A stretch of DNA of 64,000 bases. Origin: Rhynchonema sp. JSB1_4. Its lineage: Eukaryota > Nematoda > Chromadorea > Monhysterida > Xyalidae. Position 1 is the first letter of the stretch, and every line of letters begins with the position of its first letter. Shown piece after piece: positions 14,901 to 27,498 of this stretch. The DNA lies in the NCBI GenBank assembly GCA_030248065.1, contig JASAMV010000921.1, positions 54,821-118,820 of the forward strand, in the 5' to 3' direction. Made by a program: the position numbers and the translations under genes. The notes below the pieces were generated by a model that saw only the letters and a program-made list of their open reading frames with translations, was not told the origin of the DNA and did not search any database.

Positions 14901-17900
14901 TGGGAGCGCTTTTCCCTCGTTCTCTGAATCTCACTCTTGGCTCACGATCAAATTCCATATTTATTGTATCAGAATTGTGTTTTCAAAGGTGGAATTACTC
15001 ACACGGAACTTTGAAAAAAGTTTGAGAAATGAAGTAGCCCAGTCTAGTGACGCCAAAAAAGTACTGCCGTGTCGGCACTTATGACTAGTGTGAGTATTCA
15101 ATGACTGAGCAACCAGTCGCTTTTTAGGCTGTTGCTAATGTCGCCTCTTTTCAATATGAGCTTTCTTGACTACCATTTTTTTCGATAGCTGCTAGTGCTA
15201 ACGTAATCGTAGTGGTGTACGGTACTTGAGCGCTGACTTGAGATGTTACGTTACGCTTGGGGCTGCGCTTGGTTCTCACAACGAACAAATCAAATTAGCA
15301 TCGAGCGCTGCTTAACGTAGCATTATGGTTTCGTAAAAAGTAAGCACCAGCTTTTTGTGAAAAAAGAAGAAATTTTCAGTCAATCATACTAACGGGCGGT
15401 GGATTTCTTTATCTGCAAACTGGGAAATCGCAGTTCGCCGACCAGACTGCGTGGCTGAGATTTCTTTGAGCGATTTTCCTCCTCCCGTTGTAAGCGCAGA
15501 CTTCGGCGGGCCAGATATGATCGAACAAATGCTATGGCTGGCGATGCCATTTTCTTGATTTGGATTTTATGTTTTTTAAATTTTATTGCATTTGAAACAT
15601 TTTATGTTCAACTGTGAACCAAATAAAATGATGCTGATAAATTGGGCATTGACCGCAGGCGCAAGTTGAACGATATTGGGGAGCGCCGAATCTTCAAATG
15701 ATTGGATGTCAGATTTGTTGATATGTATACCAGCAGGTGAACAATTTGTGCTCGTATATAACTTGAGCACTACATTTACAATTGTCAATTTAGACTGATG
15801 TTGTAGTGGAAATAAAATGTTTTTCTGGTAATCGGTGCAAACATTAAAATATCCGCTATTTTTTAATCGACCTGGTTGGGTTTCAAGTTCGGGCACTACG
15901 GGCGCCTTATTTCAATAAGTTTTGGAACTTTTTGATGCAAAATTAGTCATTCAGTCAAACCGTGTGTTTCGTGTTATGGTCGTCTGGTTTTTTCATGTCC
16001 TACAATATTGAACATACATTACAGTTTGCATTGCACTCTTAAAAGTGCCAAAACTTCATCACTAGAATGGTCCTCCCGGGGTGTTTAATGTATTTATTTT
16101 TTGTACTGAGCGGTTTGTGTTTTTGATTGCGGCAAACACGCAACAGTAAAGCACCGGCGTGATTTGATGATTTTAAAATGTGCACAACTGGAAAACTATA
16201 AACGTTTTTCCGAAATAAAATACCAATAAAATTTCAAAAAACCGCGTCGTAAAGCGTCACCCACGCGCACACATAACATCTCAACTCAGCAGGTGGTCAT
16301 TACCCCAGCGACAGCTCAATACGTTTTTGTGTCATTGATAAAATTTAGATCAATTGTAGTACATATGTAATTGTACTGTGTTTCGATGTATAAATTGCGA
16401 CTGCTTTCCAAACATGTTCTTTTCAAATTTTTTTCGCAAGCGTAAAATGATGTTGAATTACATAACTGTCACCGACATCGACCGAAGCGGCATGATAACA
16501 CGAAGTCACATTGCAGGCAAGGCACAGTTGGCACAGAGCTTGAGGAATTCAGGTTAGAAGTAAGGAAAAATGCCCAAGAATGGTAGTCTGCAGCCATTTG
16601 TGGCAAAAGACGGGTCCGAAATCCCGAGGTCAGAAATGTTGGGCCCGTGCTTTCATCCCGCAGAAATAGTTCGCAAGACATAATAAATCACTACCGGCAG
16701 GAAAAAATTTTAAAAAAACACGGGCAAAAAATTCCGCAACCTGGTTTCTGAACGACTCTCTCCCTCAACGTGGTCGGCCTGACAGCACTGTTGTTCGCAT
16801 TCACATTCGTGCGTCTGAATGCTCCACCACCCGACATAACAGGGGCATCGCTGTTGTCGCTAATGTCTGGACTCTGTCGTTGCTGTTGGCTCTCGTCGTC
16901 TAAGAACCGAATACCACTCGATTGGAATGGTTTGCGGTTACTGTAGCTGTTGCCCGTCGATGATTGGCCGGACTGTTGTTTGGGCTGGAATGGTTTTGGC
17001 AGGATGTTGGTTATGGAACACCCCGTCCGGTTTGATCACTAAGTCGAATATAGGAGCCATAGAGAAATGCCTCTGCCTGGGGCCCAACACGAGTGGTGTA
17101 TCAAGTCATCGTGAGTGCACAAACAAAGCAGGTACATACCAGTAGGTATGTACCTTAGGCTTGTCAGCCCATATTCTTGACATAAATCCTCTATTGAATT
17201 CGAAGCGTTGAAGAAAAAAACAGTTTTCGTCGTAAAAACGCCATAAGTTCCAAATGTCGCATCACGCACTACCCCTCCCTCCCACCTACCGTCGGTCTGC
17301 CAGTTTCGGTGTCCGTCTCCTGTGTGGCCAATGGTGCCCGATACAAGGGTGACACCCCCTTGGTGGTCGGTGTATCGTCGTCACCAGCCTGACGCAAAGT
17401 GGCTCGGTGCTCAGGGGGTCGGGATGACGCCGTTTGGCCTGAATACGTTGTCCAGGTGTATAGTTGGGGGCTCGGCTAAAGATCTTCTCCACCTCGGCTG
17501 AGGCCTGGCTCAACTGTCTTTGGGCTGGCCCCTTTCAAAACTCTTTGCTTAACAAGTCCCTGTGTGTATCTACCAAATTTGAAAAAGGTGTACCGTACCC
17601 ATAATTATTGCTGTGGTGTCAACTGTGATTGAATGCTGAACGTTATCTCAACGCTTGGCAGCGACGGATCACATTATTTTAAGTGATGTTTCACAGTGAT
17701 TATATATTACGGAGTGATAAGTCCGCAAAGTGACGTGCATAAATGATTACAAACTGAACGGTATTTTGCGTCTCAGCAGTTAGCCGTATGGTTCGCATGG
17801 GCATTAACACTTACGGTGCAAACAACATATATGTAAAACCCATTAAAAATGCCTGCCAGGCACTAAAGAAGGAAGGTACTTGGTACATAATGGACAGACA

Positions 17901-20900
17901 CTTGTTTCACGTCGCCAAACTGCTGTTTTCGACAGTACAAGCGAAGACGGAGAAAGAAAATATAAAGAATTGCTTCTGGCAAAATACAAAGCCTTGCGTT
18001 TTGTAATGTCTGGTTTGGTTTGGAGGGGGCGCTTGGAATTTGCAAAGTGCGGTGAATTCGGGAAGGAAGAAAGGTTCCAAGTAAGCCACCCAACTTACAA
18101 GGTAGGGAAGGGATGGAACATCATTACATAACAACTGGCGCATTGTACAAACTAAATAACGACAAAAGGTACCTACTAAATTGTTGAGTTTTTGCTGCAC
18201 TTTTGGGTGGCCTGCCTGTAGCGTGTCACGGCAGCCAAACACTTACACACTTTGGAAGCTCTTTATTGGTTTAAGCTTGCAGTATACACCAGAACATGGG
18301 GTGGTGACAAATGATTGGTGTGGTCCCGGTCTGGAACTGATACTCTGGTAACATGTTCCTGTGAAACATCGGATGACCGCTGTGCACCTACAACAGTGTG
18401 CGAGTCTACGATTCAGAATCAGAAAGTTGGTTCGTTGATAATTTTCACGCACGCATCCGCATCAAGGAAAGTTTTGTTTAGAACCAACACCGATTTGGAC
18501 CAGTAACGAACCATATTCCCTGTTTACTGCATGCCGCGAGTCACCAAAACGTGTCACCACTACCATTTGCCATATCTTTGCCGTACCAGCCAAGCACAAC
18601 TGTTTTTGTCGTTGTTACACCAATGCTTCAACTGCTCCCGCTTGCAATATGGTAGCTACACCGTGTATGGCCGTGCAAAATTGTTCGTTTTGGTACTGGA
18701 CGGAAATATTTCCATACCACCCAAAAGCATACCGTGATATCATAAACGGAACGTGACCAAAGACAACATTGCTAGCGCGCTCAAAAACTACCACTCGGTC
18801 TTTGGAGATTTTTTTGCGCGCCTGCCTGGTCGCCAAGTTTTTGTAAGACGCCAATTTGTGTGTGAAGGGCAAAGGTGACCTTGGGGCTGTTAATTTAGAA
18901 GGCACACAGGTCCATAGATCTCTGATAAACTGAGTATCCACATAAGAAGCACGTGTATCTAAAATTTATTGCTGTAGGAACCTTGCATCGGATGATAACC
19001 AAACAAGCTTGACGAAAGACTTTAGTTTTCGTACAACAATGAAGGCATTTTCTCAGTTCTATGCGCGTGGAACATCAGGTGTCTTACTAAGCGTGCTGAG
19101 AAGTATTTGATGTTTTTATGGTAGAGGAAGACTGCCGAAAAAAATTCACCACCACCAAAATCTATGAACAAGAACAACCTTATCCATCGGTCACTAACCG
19201 CCTTTGGGTAAGCGAAACGAGCACATTGTTTTCAGTCGTCGAATGAAAAAAGATCGCTGTTTGGGGCTATTGACATTGGTGTTGTTGCAGTTGCGTTTGC
19301 TTCTTTCCCACGCAAAGAAACGTTCGGCAAACTTTTTCGATACACCGGAGGACATTTTTGGGTTTGTTTTTCGGGCAAAAAAATCGCTAATGGGAGTGCA
19401 GGCAAGTTTGCAGTTTCGATCGTTTAGCCAGCATAGGCTTCGTGTTACGTGAATAAATGTGCTGCACGTCAAAAAATGTTTGGTGTCAAACGTTTTTTTT
19501 CGGTGGCGCGACTACTACTACAAATTAACGCGAAATTTTCAAAATATATGCTGCCCATACTTGCGTAAATTTGTCCGTTTTGCTGCGAAAGTGGTACAAA
19601 AACAAAAGGGGCTGACTTGAACGCCTATTGACACATTGCGCAAAATGATTAATTGAAACCATGTGAGAAAAAAACTGGTTTAAATGTGACACTTGGTTAG
19701 TTTTGGACGCCATCTTTCTTCCAAATGAGATGTGAGCCGAAAAACAAAGTTTCAAGTCTGGTTGATAAACCCGGGCGTTTCATGTCTGCACGGTTTTCTC
19801 CGCATCAAACAAGCAACAGTGCAAGTGCATGCAATATAATGTGTGGACAAACATTTACCTTTTTGTTCTGTCGGCCAAACAAGATTGAATTACAGGCAGC
19901 GAAAAGTGACTTCCATGAAGAAATAATGCGGGCTCTTGGCGCTGATACGACAAAACATAAATTATGTGGTCGTTTTTATATCAATTTGTTTTGTAGTTGG
20001 ACGTAACAGAGGGGCATGGTTGTACTACATGCGCATTTGAGTGGAAAATTTTAGTGATGATAACACTAACCTTTAGAATAATAATGTCTTCATGAAAAGA
20101 AGCCCTGTTTTAGCCCCCGTGTGGCGAAATATATGTAATTTTGAAAAGCAGCTAACCACCACACGTTATACTCGCACGTTTATGGTTGTTTTCCTTCATC
20201 ATTTTTAGGAGCAGCCGTGTAGCGTCAGCATATGACGGTAGTAAAAATGGGATAATTTTGCCGCGACGACAGAGAATAAAAACTAGCGCAAGACATGTAG
20301 CTCCTGTTGGTTCTATTTGCCGAGTGCAAAGAAAAACATCAATGAAATGAGCAAGAGTCAGGTACTATACTTGTATTTGCAGTTGATTTACGGACGCTGC
20401 AACGAAATATGCAAGAAAGAGCAGAACAAAGGAAAAGCAACACAAACATAACCCGACCATGAGGAGACAGCATCATAGCGAATTGTCTATGTGTGGCTTC
20501 CGGTGACATCCGCCTCGTGTCTTGGAACCGGACCCTGTATCCTCCTCTATCCCTGGGTCCTTGTCTGGGACTGGCCAGAATGGGTTGCATCTGTTGCGGT
20601 TGGACGGACGCAGATCGGGGTTTAGGCTTAACTGCCCCATTTTGATGTCCATTTTGTGCGCGTGTATTGTCGTGCTGTCGACTGTTTAGATGTTTCAAGC
20701 GCTCAATGCGCTCCACCACCGTTCGACCGAGGGCGGTTCGCTTTAACGCGAATACAGGGGGTTCTTCGTAGATTCTTTGCTGCTGTTGTTGGTGACCGTT
20801 TTGATGTTCAAGTTGTGCCTGTTCTTGTTGGATGGCTTGAAGCGCCAGCTTGTCGGTTTGGGTCAGATTTTCCGACGATCGAGTTTTCGATTTCCAGTTG

Positions 20901-20914
20901 AAGAAAGTCGGCAT
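2993..20914 (-). CDS. SRCIN1 (p140Cap) / sickle-tail KIAA1217-like scaffold protein
   Basis: Twenty exons on the minus strand: 20914-20453, 17475-17290, 16984-16741, 15537-15394, 14547-14346, 11721-11483, 11135-10950, 10569-10513, 10094-9953, 7740-7529, 7445-7392, 7141-6963, 6696-6536, 6284-6154, 6091-6016, 5842-5695, 5305-5089, 4771-4585, 3967-3669, 3147-2993. Phases agree throughout; total 3681 nt, 1226 aa. Exons 5-6 give the family's N-terminal fold (FLQFEDETKR ... FYELDDVRDVKDRSVLRV). Exon 10 has the MEKQLANLSSLV helix. Exons 12-16 form the AIP3/Bud6-like coiled coil (about residues 710-941), ending in the hallmark FLKEEP...RRCKKLT. A Pro-rich tail follows, with an LD-like helix (LDNLLEELQ). 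Vertebrate members are cytoskeletal and synaptic scaffolds binding Src/CSK and actin regulators; that role is inferred here. Least certain are exons 1-2 and the acceptor of exon 4, where an in-frame ATG at 15550 could be an alternative start. Confidence 0.85.
3277..3463. mobile_element. MITE family 2, copy 1, in SRCIN1-like intron 19
   Basis: About 187 bp with TIRs reading GGCAAACTACGCCAACACGA then GCCCGATTTCGGAG (left, with two mismatches at the outer end) and the complement at the right. The interior carries GTGAAACATTCAGACGTGGC and a GCATGATGATTT word. Related copies are at 38907, 41173 and 45259. Confidence 0.8.
4000..4580. other. Intron 18 of the SRCIN1-like gene with a tRNA-like insert
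   Basis: Between exons ending at 4585 and starting at 3967. Apart from the tRNA-like sequence at about 4213-4297 it contains short repeats of GTGTGGCGTG and nothing else recognisable. Confidence 0.5.
4213..4297 (+). tRNA. tRNA-like sequence (tRNA gene with insert, pseudogene or SINE head)
   Basis: Shows an A box (TAGCTCAGTTGG), a B box (GGTTCGAGTCC) and a closable acceptor stem (CTTCCGG with CCGGGAG, one G-U pair). The variable-loop word AGGTCGC resembles tRNA-Tyr. The anticodon arm does not fold into a clean 5-bp stem with a 7-nt loop: about 10 extra bases sit after CTGTCCA, so no anticodon can be assigned. It could be a gene with an intron, a decayed tRNA, or the head of a tRNA-derived SINE. 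It lies on the strand opposite to the host gene. Confidence 0.4.
7763..7989. mobile_element. MITE family 1, copy 2, in SRCIN1-like intron 9
   Basis: A 227-bp element with the same terminal 24 bp as the 1663-1991 copy (TATAGTCCATCCATCAGCTC at the left, its complement ending GGATGGACTATA at the right) but a different, shorter interior. It lies 23 bp upstream of the acceptor of exon 10 (7740). It carries no ORF. Confidence 0.8.
8023..8240. mobile_element. MITE family 3, copy 1 (AACTTGG.GATCGGTCC ends)
   Basis: The left end AACTTGGCGATCGGTCC and right end GGACCGATCACCAAGTT are complementary with few mismatches. The interior has GACCAG..TAAAA and TACGCTGGTCGA words shared with the 8776 copy. No ORF of note. 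Confidence 0.6.
8776..9000. mobile_element. MITE family 3, copy 2
   Basis: TIRs of about 40 bp: TCAAACTGATCG...GGTCCGGTCTTG at the left, complementary to CAAGACCGGACC...TCGGTTACCAAGTTTGA at the right. Both arms continue into a CTTGACTTTA/TAAAGTCACG match. Degenerate relatives occur near 39360, 39860, 40545, 40700 and 44650. Confidence 0.65.
11722..14345. other. SRCIN1-like intron 5 (2.6 kb)
   Basis: Separates the two exons of the conserved N-terminal fold. I see no convincing exon. A short minus-strand reading frame at about 11960-11870 ending in a GTAAAG donor was considered and set aside, since including it would split the fold. Confidence 0.45.
17476..20452. other. SRCIN1-like intron 1 (3.0 kb)
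   Basis: No supported exon or element. Several ORFs of 60-110 codons occur on both strands with no recognisable motif and no matching splice phases. Confidence 0.4.
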
Positions 20915-22605
20915 TTTTTTTATTCGGGTTCGTTCGTTTTTGTTTCGTGTCGTAATTGGGCTATAATGCCCTACAAACGGGATTGAAGTTTAATTAACTT
21001 CGGCTAATACAGGAACCAAAGGACCGCCGCAATTGACAACTGCGGTTACGAAAAGGTTCGAAGTTAGTCGTTTGGTATGGTATCAGACAACGTGTGTAAT
21101 AATGGGCCGTATAAAAGACCAACAACTTCTGCCGGCATAGAGCAAAGCCTGGGGTAACCGGGTAATCGCGCTGGGTCGGTCCAACTTGAGTGATGAACTA
21201 TGAAGGCAAAGATATGTGGTGTTCCTCGCATCCAGGGACATTAAGTGCGAGACAACTGGCAGTTGCTGGCACGCTGGGTGCACGATCTCTTGAGCACGTC
21301 AACAAACACACCAACTATTGGGGCACTGGTGCAACTCGAGTACCATACATGAACATGTCGCATGTACAGCAAGCATAATGTTCCATGTCTTTCGTTGACG
21401 CCGGTGCACTTGGTCATCGTCAGTGCAAATGCACCAAACAACATAAAAAACCTGAAACTCCACACTCGTACAGGATAAAGAAGTTGAACACCACCTTTAA
21501 AAAACGTGGATACCCGAGCGTCACCAGTGCCCATATCTGTGTTCCAATTGCTGCTCAACTACCAAGCGATGTTTTGGTGTTTGCGCCCAAATGGGTTGCA
21601 GCAAAAAGTGTGCGCCTGCCTGGCCTGTCGACAGATACATACATTACCTACGCTATACGTACATAGTTTGGGCTTGGGTTTGGTCAAACTAACGGTGAAC
21701 CTCGTTCTATGGCTCGGTAGATTGATTTAGCACTCGCTCAACACAACAAATGTCCAGATGCGGACTTCGGGGAACTACAGTGTATCACCAAAACTCGTAT
21801 TCGTTATAGTTAGGGTCTGTGCGAAAAAGTGTACATTTTAGTAGTGCGGCTAATGGGCAACATTTACGATGTGAATAAGATGAAATGAAAACAACACTTG
21901 TTATCAACACCAGAGAAATAAAGGAACAACAATCTGAAGAGGGAAACGCCATTTCGGGAAGCAACTTACAGCAACATTTGAAAAACTGCAATGCAAAAAT
22001 TGGAAATTACTATGCATTCGTCTAAATTTAAAACTGCGAGCCGGCAGCGCAAGGTTGAAATCATTGCGCTAATTCAATACCATTAAAATAACACAGTCAA
22101 TGAATACAAGACATTCAGTGCTACAGACTTCCCCAATTTCACTCATTATGGCCTTTAATTTAAGTTTTTGAGGCTTGTTTTTCTGACTGAATAATTTTCC
22201 CTCCCTTAAATGCAGTCTCACAGAATAGCATTAGTTTGGCAAGCACACAGTTATTTCCCGAAGAAAATTCGGTTTGTTTTGGATCGGTAGAAAAAAGAGG
22301 AAATTAAAATTGAATGCACACCCATGCATATCGTACCGGAATTAACGTGCTCTGGTCCAATACTATCCAAAAAGTGGCAAGTTTTCAAAGAGCTCAACTT
22401 TCTTGATTTGAAAAGCTCAAGACGACCAAAACGGAGAACTTCGGTTCGTCACTGCCAGTGCAGACAACTTCGAGAAACGTGAAGGAAGAGCGCCGAAGCA
22501 AAGAAACCTCATCATTATGCCCACAGAATGAAAAACCAAGACGGGTTCTTCAAAAAAAAAACGTTGAAAACACAAAAAATAATTATTGTCGAGCGACGGA
22601 CCCAC

Positions 22606-22708
22606 CTGTAGAAATGACGATTAGGTATTCCAGCCACGAGTCCAGTTCATTCATGAAATTACTGCTATTTTTGCGTGTTTGTTGTCGGTAATTGAAGGGA
22701 TCCCGCAT
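22606..22708 (-). CDS. Candidate short coding exon with start codon
   Basis: ATG at 22708-22706 begins 34 codons (MRDPFNYRQQTRKNSS ... LDSWLEYLIVIST) ending at a GTGGGT donor in phase 1. The composition reads as protein rather than random sequence, and the donor is strong. Phase 1 does not fit exon 2 of the SRCIN1-like gene, so at least one further exon would be needed. It may be a second alternative start or a chance ORF. Nothing in it is recognised. Confidence 0.25.
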
Positions 22709-23824
22709 TTTTTGGTTGAAACTATGGTGAAGTTTTACGGAAAAGCTGACATCCAGCTGGGGCTCTGGCCCAATTTGTCTTAAAACTTTAAAAGTTGTCG
22801 ATGCTTAGCAATTCACAGATGTTCAGGACGGATATGAAATTCACCAGCAGTGAAAGCCAGATGGAGTCTTTCGGTACTTTTGTGTTTATTTGTTTACAAC
22901 CATTGGTTTGTTTTGGGGGCGCTCTTCCGGTCTGTACAGAACGTGGATATGCGTACAATGTGGGGGGGTGTTTGTTGTGTTCTGAAATACACAAGAACCA
23001 GAAGCTACCACACCAGAACAGGTTGTAAAATCCATAAAGCTGACCACAAGGAAGGGATGCTACCGATAAAGCATCATTATCTTGAAACCTGGTGGTGCAA
23101 GGAACCGCACATTATGCACCTTGGTGTGGTTAGATGACCAGCCGTGGCTGAATGAAACCACACAGCAGCTTTTTTCAGGAGCTGTTGAGCGCCTATAATC
23201 ATAAAACATCTTTGGAAAAAGTGGTGGCCATTTTTAAGCAAGGTTGCCCAAGCACGGATATGAGGCAAGAAACACAGTGCTTTTGGATAATGATAGTGGT
23301 CAGGACACCAGGAATCATGACAAGGGAGCTGAAGAGGTGTGCCTTGAAATGAATTTGGTACTCAGCTTTGTGCTTATTCTTCTTCGCTTGCCACAGGTAC
23401 AGCACAATGCTTTTTCGCTGATAAATGATCATTGTATTTCAGCAATCAATGCAACTATAGACGAATGAAGGAAGATGCCATACCCCACTGCCCCCAAGGT
23501 TTTGTGAAATATTGCTCTCTGAATTTCACGGCTTTACTATTTATACTGTATATGCTCACAGCTTTGTTTTGCGTGATATTCTCAGAATTGTGCATCTGTC
23601 TCAGGAGTGTCTGCCCAGCCCAGATCACAATTAGCCTACCAGATATCCTGACATCTGCCAATTTGTTTTCACAATTTTTAGTCTTTGCTTTTGTTTGTTC
23701 GGAAATGCAGCCAGGAATATTGTAACGAACAATAAACTAAAGGAATTCAAGAAAAAACAGCCTGACTGAAACACAGGACTGGGATCCCCTTTCACCCACC
23801 ACTCCCATTCTCTCCCGCCTCCAC

Positions 23825-24047
23825 CCATCCGTCATCCGAATGCCTTCGTTCCAACGAAATCGGCCTGAAGCGTGGTATGTAGTCCTCATTCAGGCTCAAA
23901 CCTTAGCAACATAGGGCCCAACCTGAAATGCGCCATTGTCTTCCAAGCGCGACGCGCCCGTTTCCTTGCCGTCTTCAACGTGCCTCGTGCCGATGCCAGT
24001 AGTTGTTGGCCACGGCGTTTCGACTCGGGACTGTTTGGTTCGGACAT
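23825..24047 (-). CDS. Candidate alternative first exons upstream of the SRCIN1-like gene
   Basis: An ATG at 24047-24045 opens a short basic reading frame (MSEPNSPESKRRGQQ...) to a GTTGGG donor after 23923. A second exon, 23864-23825, continues in phase (PISLERRHSDDGW) to a GTGGAG donor in phase 0. Phase 0 is what exon 2 of the SRCIN1-like gene (17475) requires. The serine-rich ERRHSDD stretch resembles the phosphosite-rich N-terminus of vertebrate p140Cap (an ERRH context), but this is a short match. It could instead be the start of an unrelated small gene. Neither exon has a long ORF, so the call depends on codon sense and splice sites. Confidence 0.4.
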
Positions 24048-24393
24048 CGTTGTTATTAGGGACAGGTGAGGGTTGGCTGAAACGTTGGATTAATTCACAT
24101 ATGGCAAAAGCTGTGACATTTTGTCGATATTGGAGCTGGAAGTTCGGGAGGGGGGTGGCGGGGGGGGGGCGCACGCCTGGTATTCGGTTGTTTGCGGGAA
24201 TCTGGGTCATCAACCTAGTAACCACTGGGAATCGGGTAACATCGAGTGTCGGTTCTCAAAAAAGTGTAGATACTGGGTGTCGGGTACCCCCCCCCGCTCC
24301 GATGCCTGCTAACCACAGCTCAACAAATTTTAATGCCATATAAAAGACCGCACGTGGTCTGACACTTGACCGCAACACCGACTCGGATGCCAG

Positions 24394-24893
24394 GAATGCG
24401 CTGGACATAATGTGACTCAAGTCATTGGAACAAAACATCTGCCAATCGTGGATCAACTATATAGCTGCACTAGGCACACGTGATGTTTCACAAACAAACA
24501 ATGTGCCACAACTTATGTATATTATTTTTTGTATTCATCAACAAAAGCCGTAGTTGCAAAAAAATCCAGGAACCGAGCGCCAAAATGAATAAACGTTCGG
24601 CGACACAGCAATTTTGAGACAGCGCAGTTTCGTGCAGGCATGAATGCGCTGGACATAATGTGGCTCAAGTCATTGGAACAAAACATCTGCCAATCGTGGA
24701 TCAACTACATATATAGCTGCACTAGGCACACGTGATGTTTCACAAACAAACAATGTGCCACAACTTATGTATATTATTTTTTGTATTCATCAACAAAAGC
24801 CGTAGTTGCAAAAAAATTCAGGAACCGAGCGCCAAAATGAATAAACGTTCGGCGACACAGCAATTTTGAGACAGCGCAGTTTCGTGCAGGCAT
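24394..24893. repeat. Two-copy tandem duplication, 248 and 252 bp
   Basis: Copy 1, 24394-24641, is followed directly by copy 2, 24642-24893. Both start GAATGCGCTGGACATAATGT and end GCAGTTTCGTGCAGGCAT. Copy 2 carries a 4-bp insertion in an ATAT tract and a few substitutions. Each copy includes TGATGTTTCACAAAC. The near identity means the duplication is young. Confidence 0.9.
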
Positions 24894-27498
24894 ACAGCCC
24901 AGCACCGCCAATTGGCTGGCGTTGCTGGAGCTGTCAAAGGGCAATTAGGTACTCAAAACGAATGTCAACATCCAGAATCCTCTTTACGGAACCTATGGCC
25001 CATACTTTTTTAATTTTACTGCACTCTCTGGTGGAAGCACATCAGTTGAAAAAATAACGCTTACAAAGGGCAAAATGATGTTTTTGTGATGAAAATCAGC
25101 TGTGTGCAGCACAACCCAGAATGCTAATTCAAGCCCGGTTTCCTTGTTCCTGGGCTGCTTATTCCTGGCGTCAGTTCGTGCCAAAACACGAAAGGACCCA
25201 ACTGTCTTGGCACAGCAGTTGGGTACACAAAACACGAAAAATTATAAAAGTCGCGCAGCTTTTTCTGACGTCAATAAAGACAACAACACGCAGAAAAGAT
25301 CGCCAAGACAGCAGCAGCAGCTGATAAAGACGAAAAAAGTGGGACCTTTTTACTCATTTACTCAGGAAGCAAAGTTACCTATAGTTTACCATCCGGGAAA
25401 ACTGTGGAACGTGCACCGTATCAGCTTACATCTTTATTGAAGAATAGTTTGCGTAACCTTGGAGCCGCATATGTAGGTAAAGTAACGCATTTGCCGCTCA
25501 CCTTTTATGATGCTGCTTCTTTGGCCGGTGCGTTTTGGCAAGCGATTTGCATAAGAAGTATATATGTTGCTTCGCTTGGCTCCTTCACAAGCACAACAGC
25601 AATAAAGTTCGTCAGTTATGCAGAAGAAAGAAGCAATAATATTTGAAAATCGAGGATTGAAATACCCACAGCTGTGTGTGTGGCAAATGCAGAAAGTTTT
25701 CGAATTGCACTTTGTGCACCGTTCCGTCTTCTGGGGGATAAATGATTAACGATTAACTCTGTTGTGCACCACACCGCAGCAAGAGTCACCCAAAGATGAA
25801 AGTCGTTATTTCGTCCACCGCCATTGTTTGAATGCGAAGGGATGATTTTCGTCGTAAAATTCAATGGGTTCGGCTCGAAAAACAGCCGAAGGTGTCGCAG
25901 GTGATTAAATAATCGCTATTGTCTACTGTATTTATGTGAATTTCGATTATTAGCAGTCACAAACCACGGCACTGCAAAGTATGCACTTGTTTCGTGACGT
26001 CGTAGTGAACCAAGAGCCCAAAGCAAAATCCTACATGATAATAAAGTTTGGTGTTACACGTGTCATTGGAACGATCGCGCCGAAAAACTCGTTTGCGATA
26101 TGTTACCGGTATACGATATTTGGGCATTCAAAATAATGACAATGAGCTACAGAACACAACTGCTGCATTTCAGCTGGTGTATGGATACGACATTTGGCTT
26201 ATATGCATGTAGTCAACGCACATCCTCAGCACTGGTCGTCAACGCAGCCCAATGTCATTTATATTTCCTTGTTTTGGTCTGGTTTTCGTTGACGACCAAA
26301 CAGTTTGACAGACTTGTGCGCAAAGTTCGGGGTCTGACACTTTGGTGTCAGCGCTGGTATATATTGAATAAGTTCGCCGGGCTGCCAGTTTGATGGTCGG
26401 GTGGATATGTACCTTTGTGTTGTGGCAGCTAAGACAACAGCGGTGCGGCACACGTTACTTTACACTTGACACGCACGACCGTTACAACAAGAAAGACCGC
26501 TCGCGCCCTGGTGTAGAATTTTGGATAAAAGTCACTTTTGGCCACAGTATGCGACATAAAAGGAGTTCTACTTTAATGTTGTGTTTTTAAAGCGACTTCG
26601 GTGTATTATTTCTGTCCCGTTTTACTGTAAATGGTCGTGTAATCGTTCACAACAGATACGGAGTAATAAACCTCCAAATACGTAATAACAACTTTGGCTC
26701 TGGTAGTGCCTGGCTCTCTCTTTTGCCTCATTTTGGAGTTCTCTCTTGAGCGAGGGTTCAAAGTGCGAAAGTCGCGTATTTTGCGCAGTTTTACCTAAAA
26801 TGGTTCTCCGGCAACCAAAGTTGACGCAACGATCTTTGAATGCATTTTGACAACTGCTGAAATATTGGTGATCGTTCCTTTATATACCAACTTTTGGCTT
26901 TCTTCGCGGAAGATTGTCAATGCGAGAATTATCCGCTTCACACATGAGCGGTATACTTGTAGTAATATCGTGTAAGTTTTTCTGAAAAACTTTGAACCAC
27001 ACGAGATGACGTGGAAACGCACGGAAGACGTGGCTTCAGAATGCGGGTGTTTTTTCATTTAGGACAACGAGAAAAATAATCATACGTCACATTTTAGCGT
27101 ATTGTCGTCAAGCTGAAGCTGCGGATGAGAGGATTCGTAGTGCAATATTTTGTTCGTTTTTGTGATGAATAAATACCTGTAACTGCTTGCCGAATGCTTT
27201 ATTATAGCGCACAGTGTTTAACTGTTTCTAAAAAAACAAATGATGCAAAGCAATAAAATGTGTGCTCACGGGTTGAAATCAAATCTCCAGTTCAAATATT
27301 GACAAACCATGAGTAATTGTGGATAACGTGGATAAATACAGGGCGTTACACTCTTTTTGATTAACTTTAGTTTTTCAATGCCGATTTTTCAACTTTCGCT
27401 TGAATTGGAAGAAAATTGCTTGAATTTGTCATCGAGATCATTACCGAAACAGCCGAATTCAAATTTTTCGTCAATTGAAAGAAAACAAACCAGCAAAA

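Larger units (their letters stand above)
20915..27498. other. Mostly intergenic region between the SRCIN1-like and ELOVL genes
   Basis: About 6.6 kb with divergent gene starts on either side, so it should hold both promoters. It contains the candidate first exons near 22.6 and 24.0 kb, a tandem duplication (24394-24893) and a G-run/C-run pair near 24150-24300. The rest shows nothing I can name. Confidence 0.4.

Noticed and set aside
19194..19472. Overlapping ORFs of 82-92 codons on both strands
   Set aside because: No motif, no splice phase linking them to the host gene; likely chance ORFs in intron 1.
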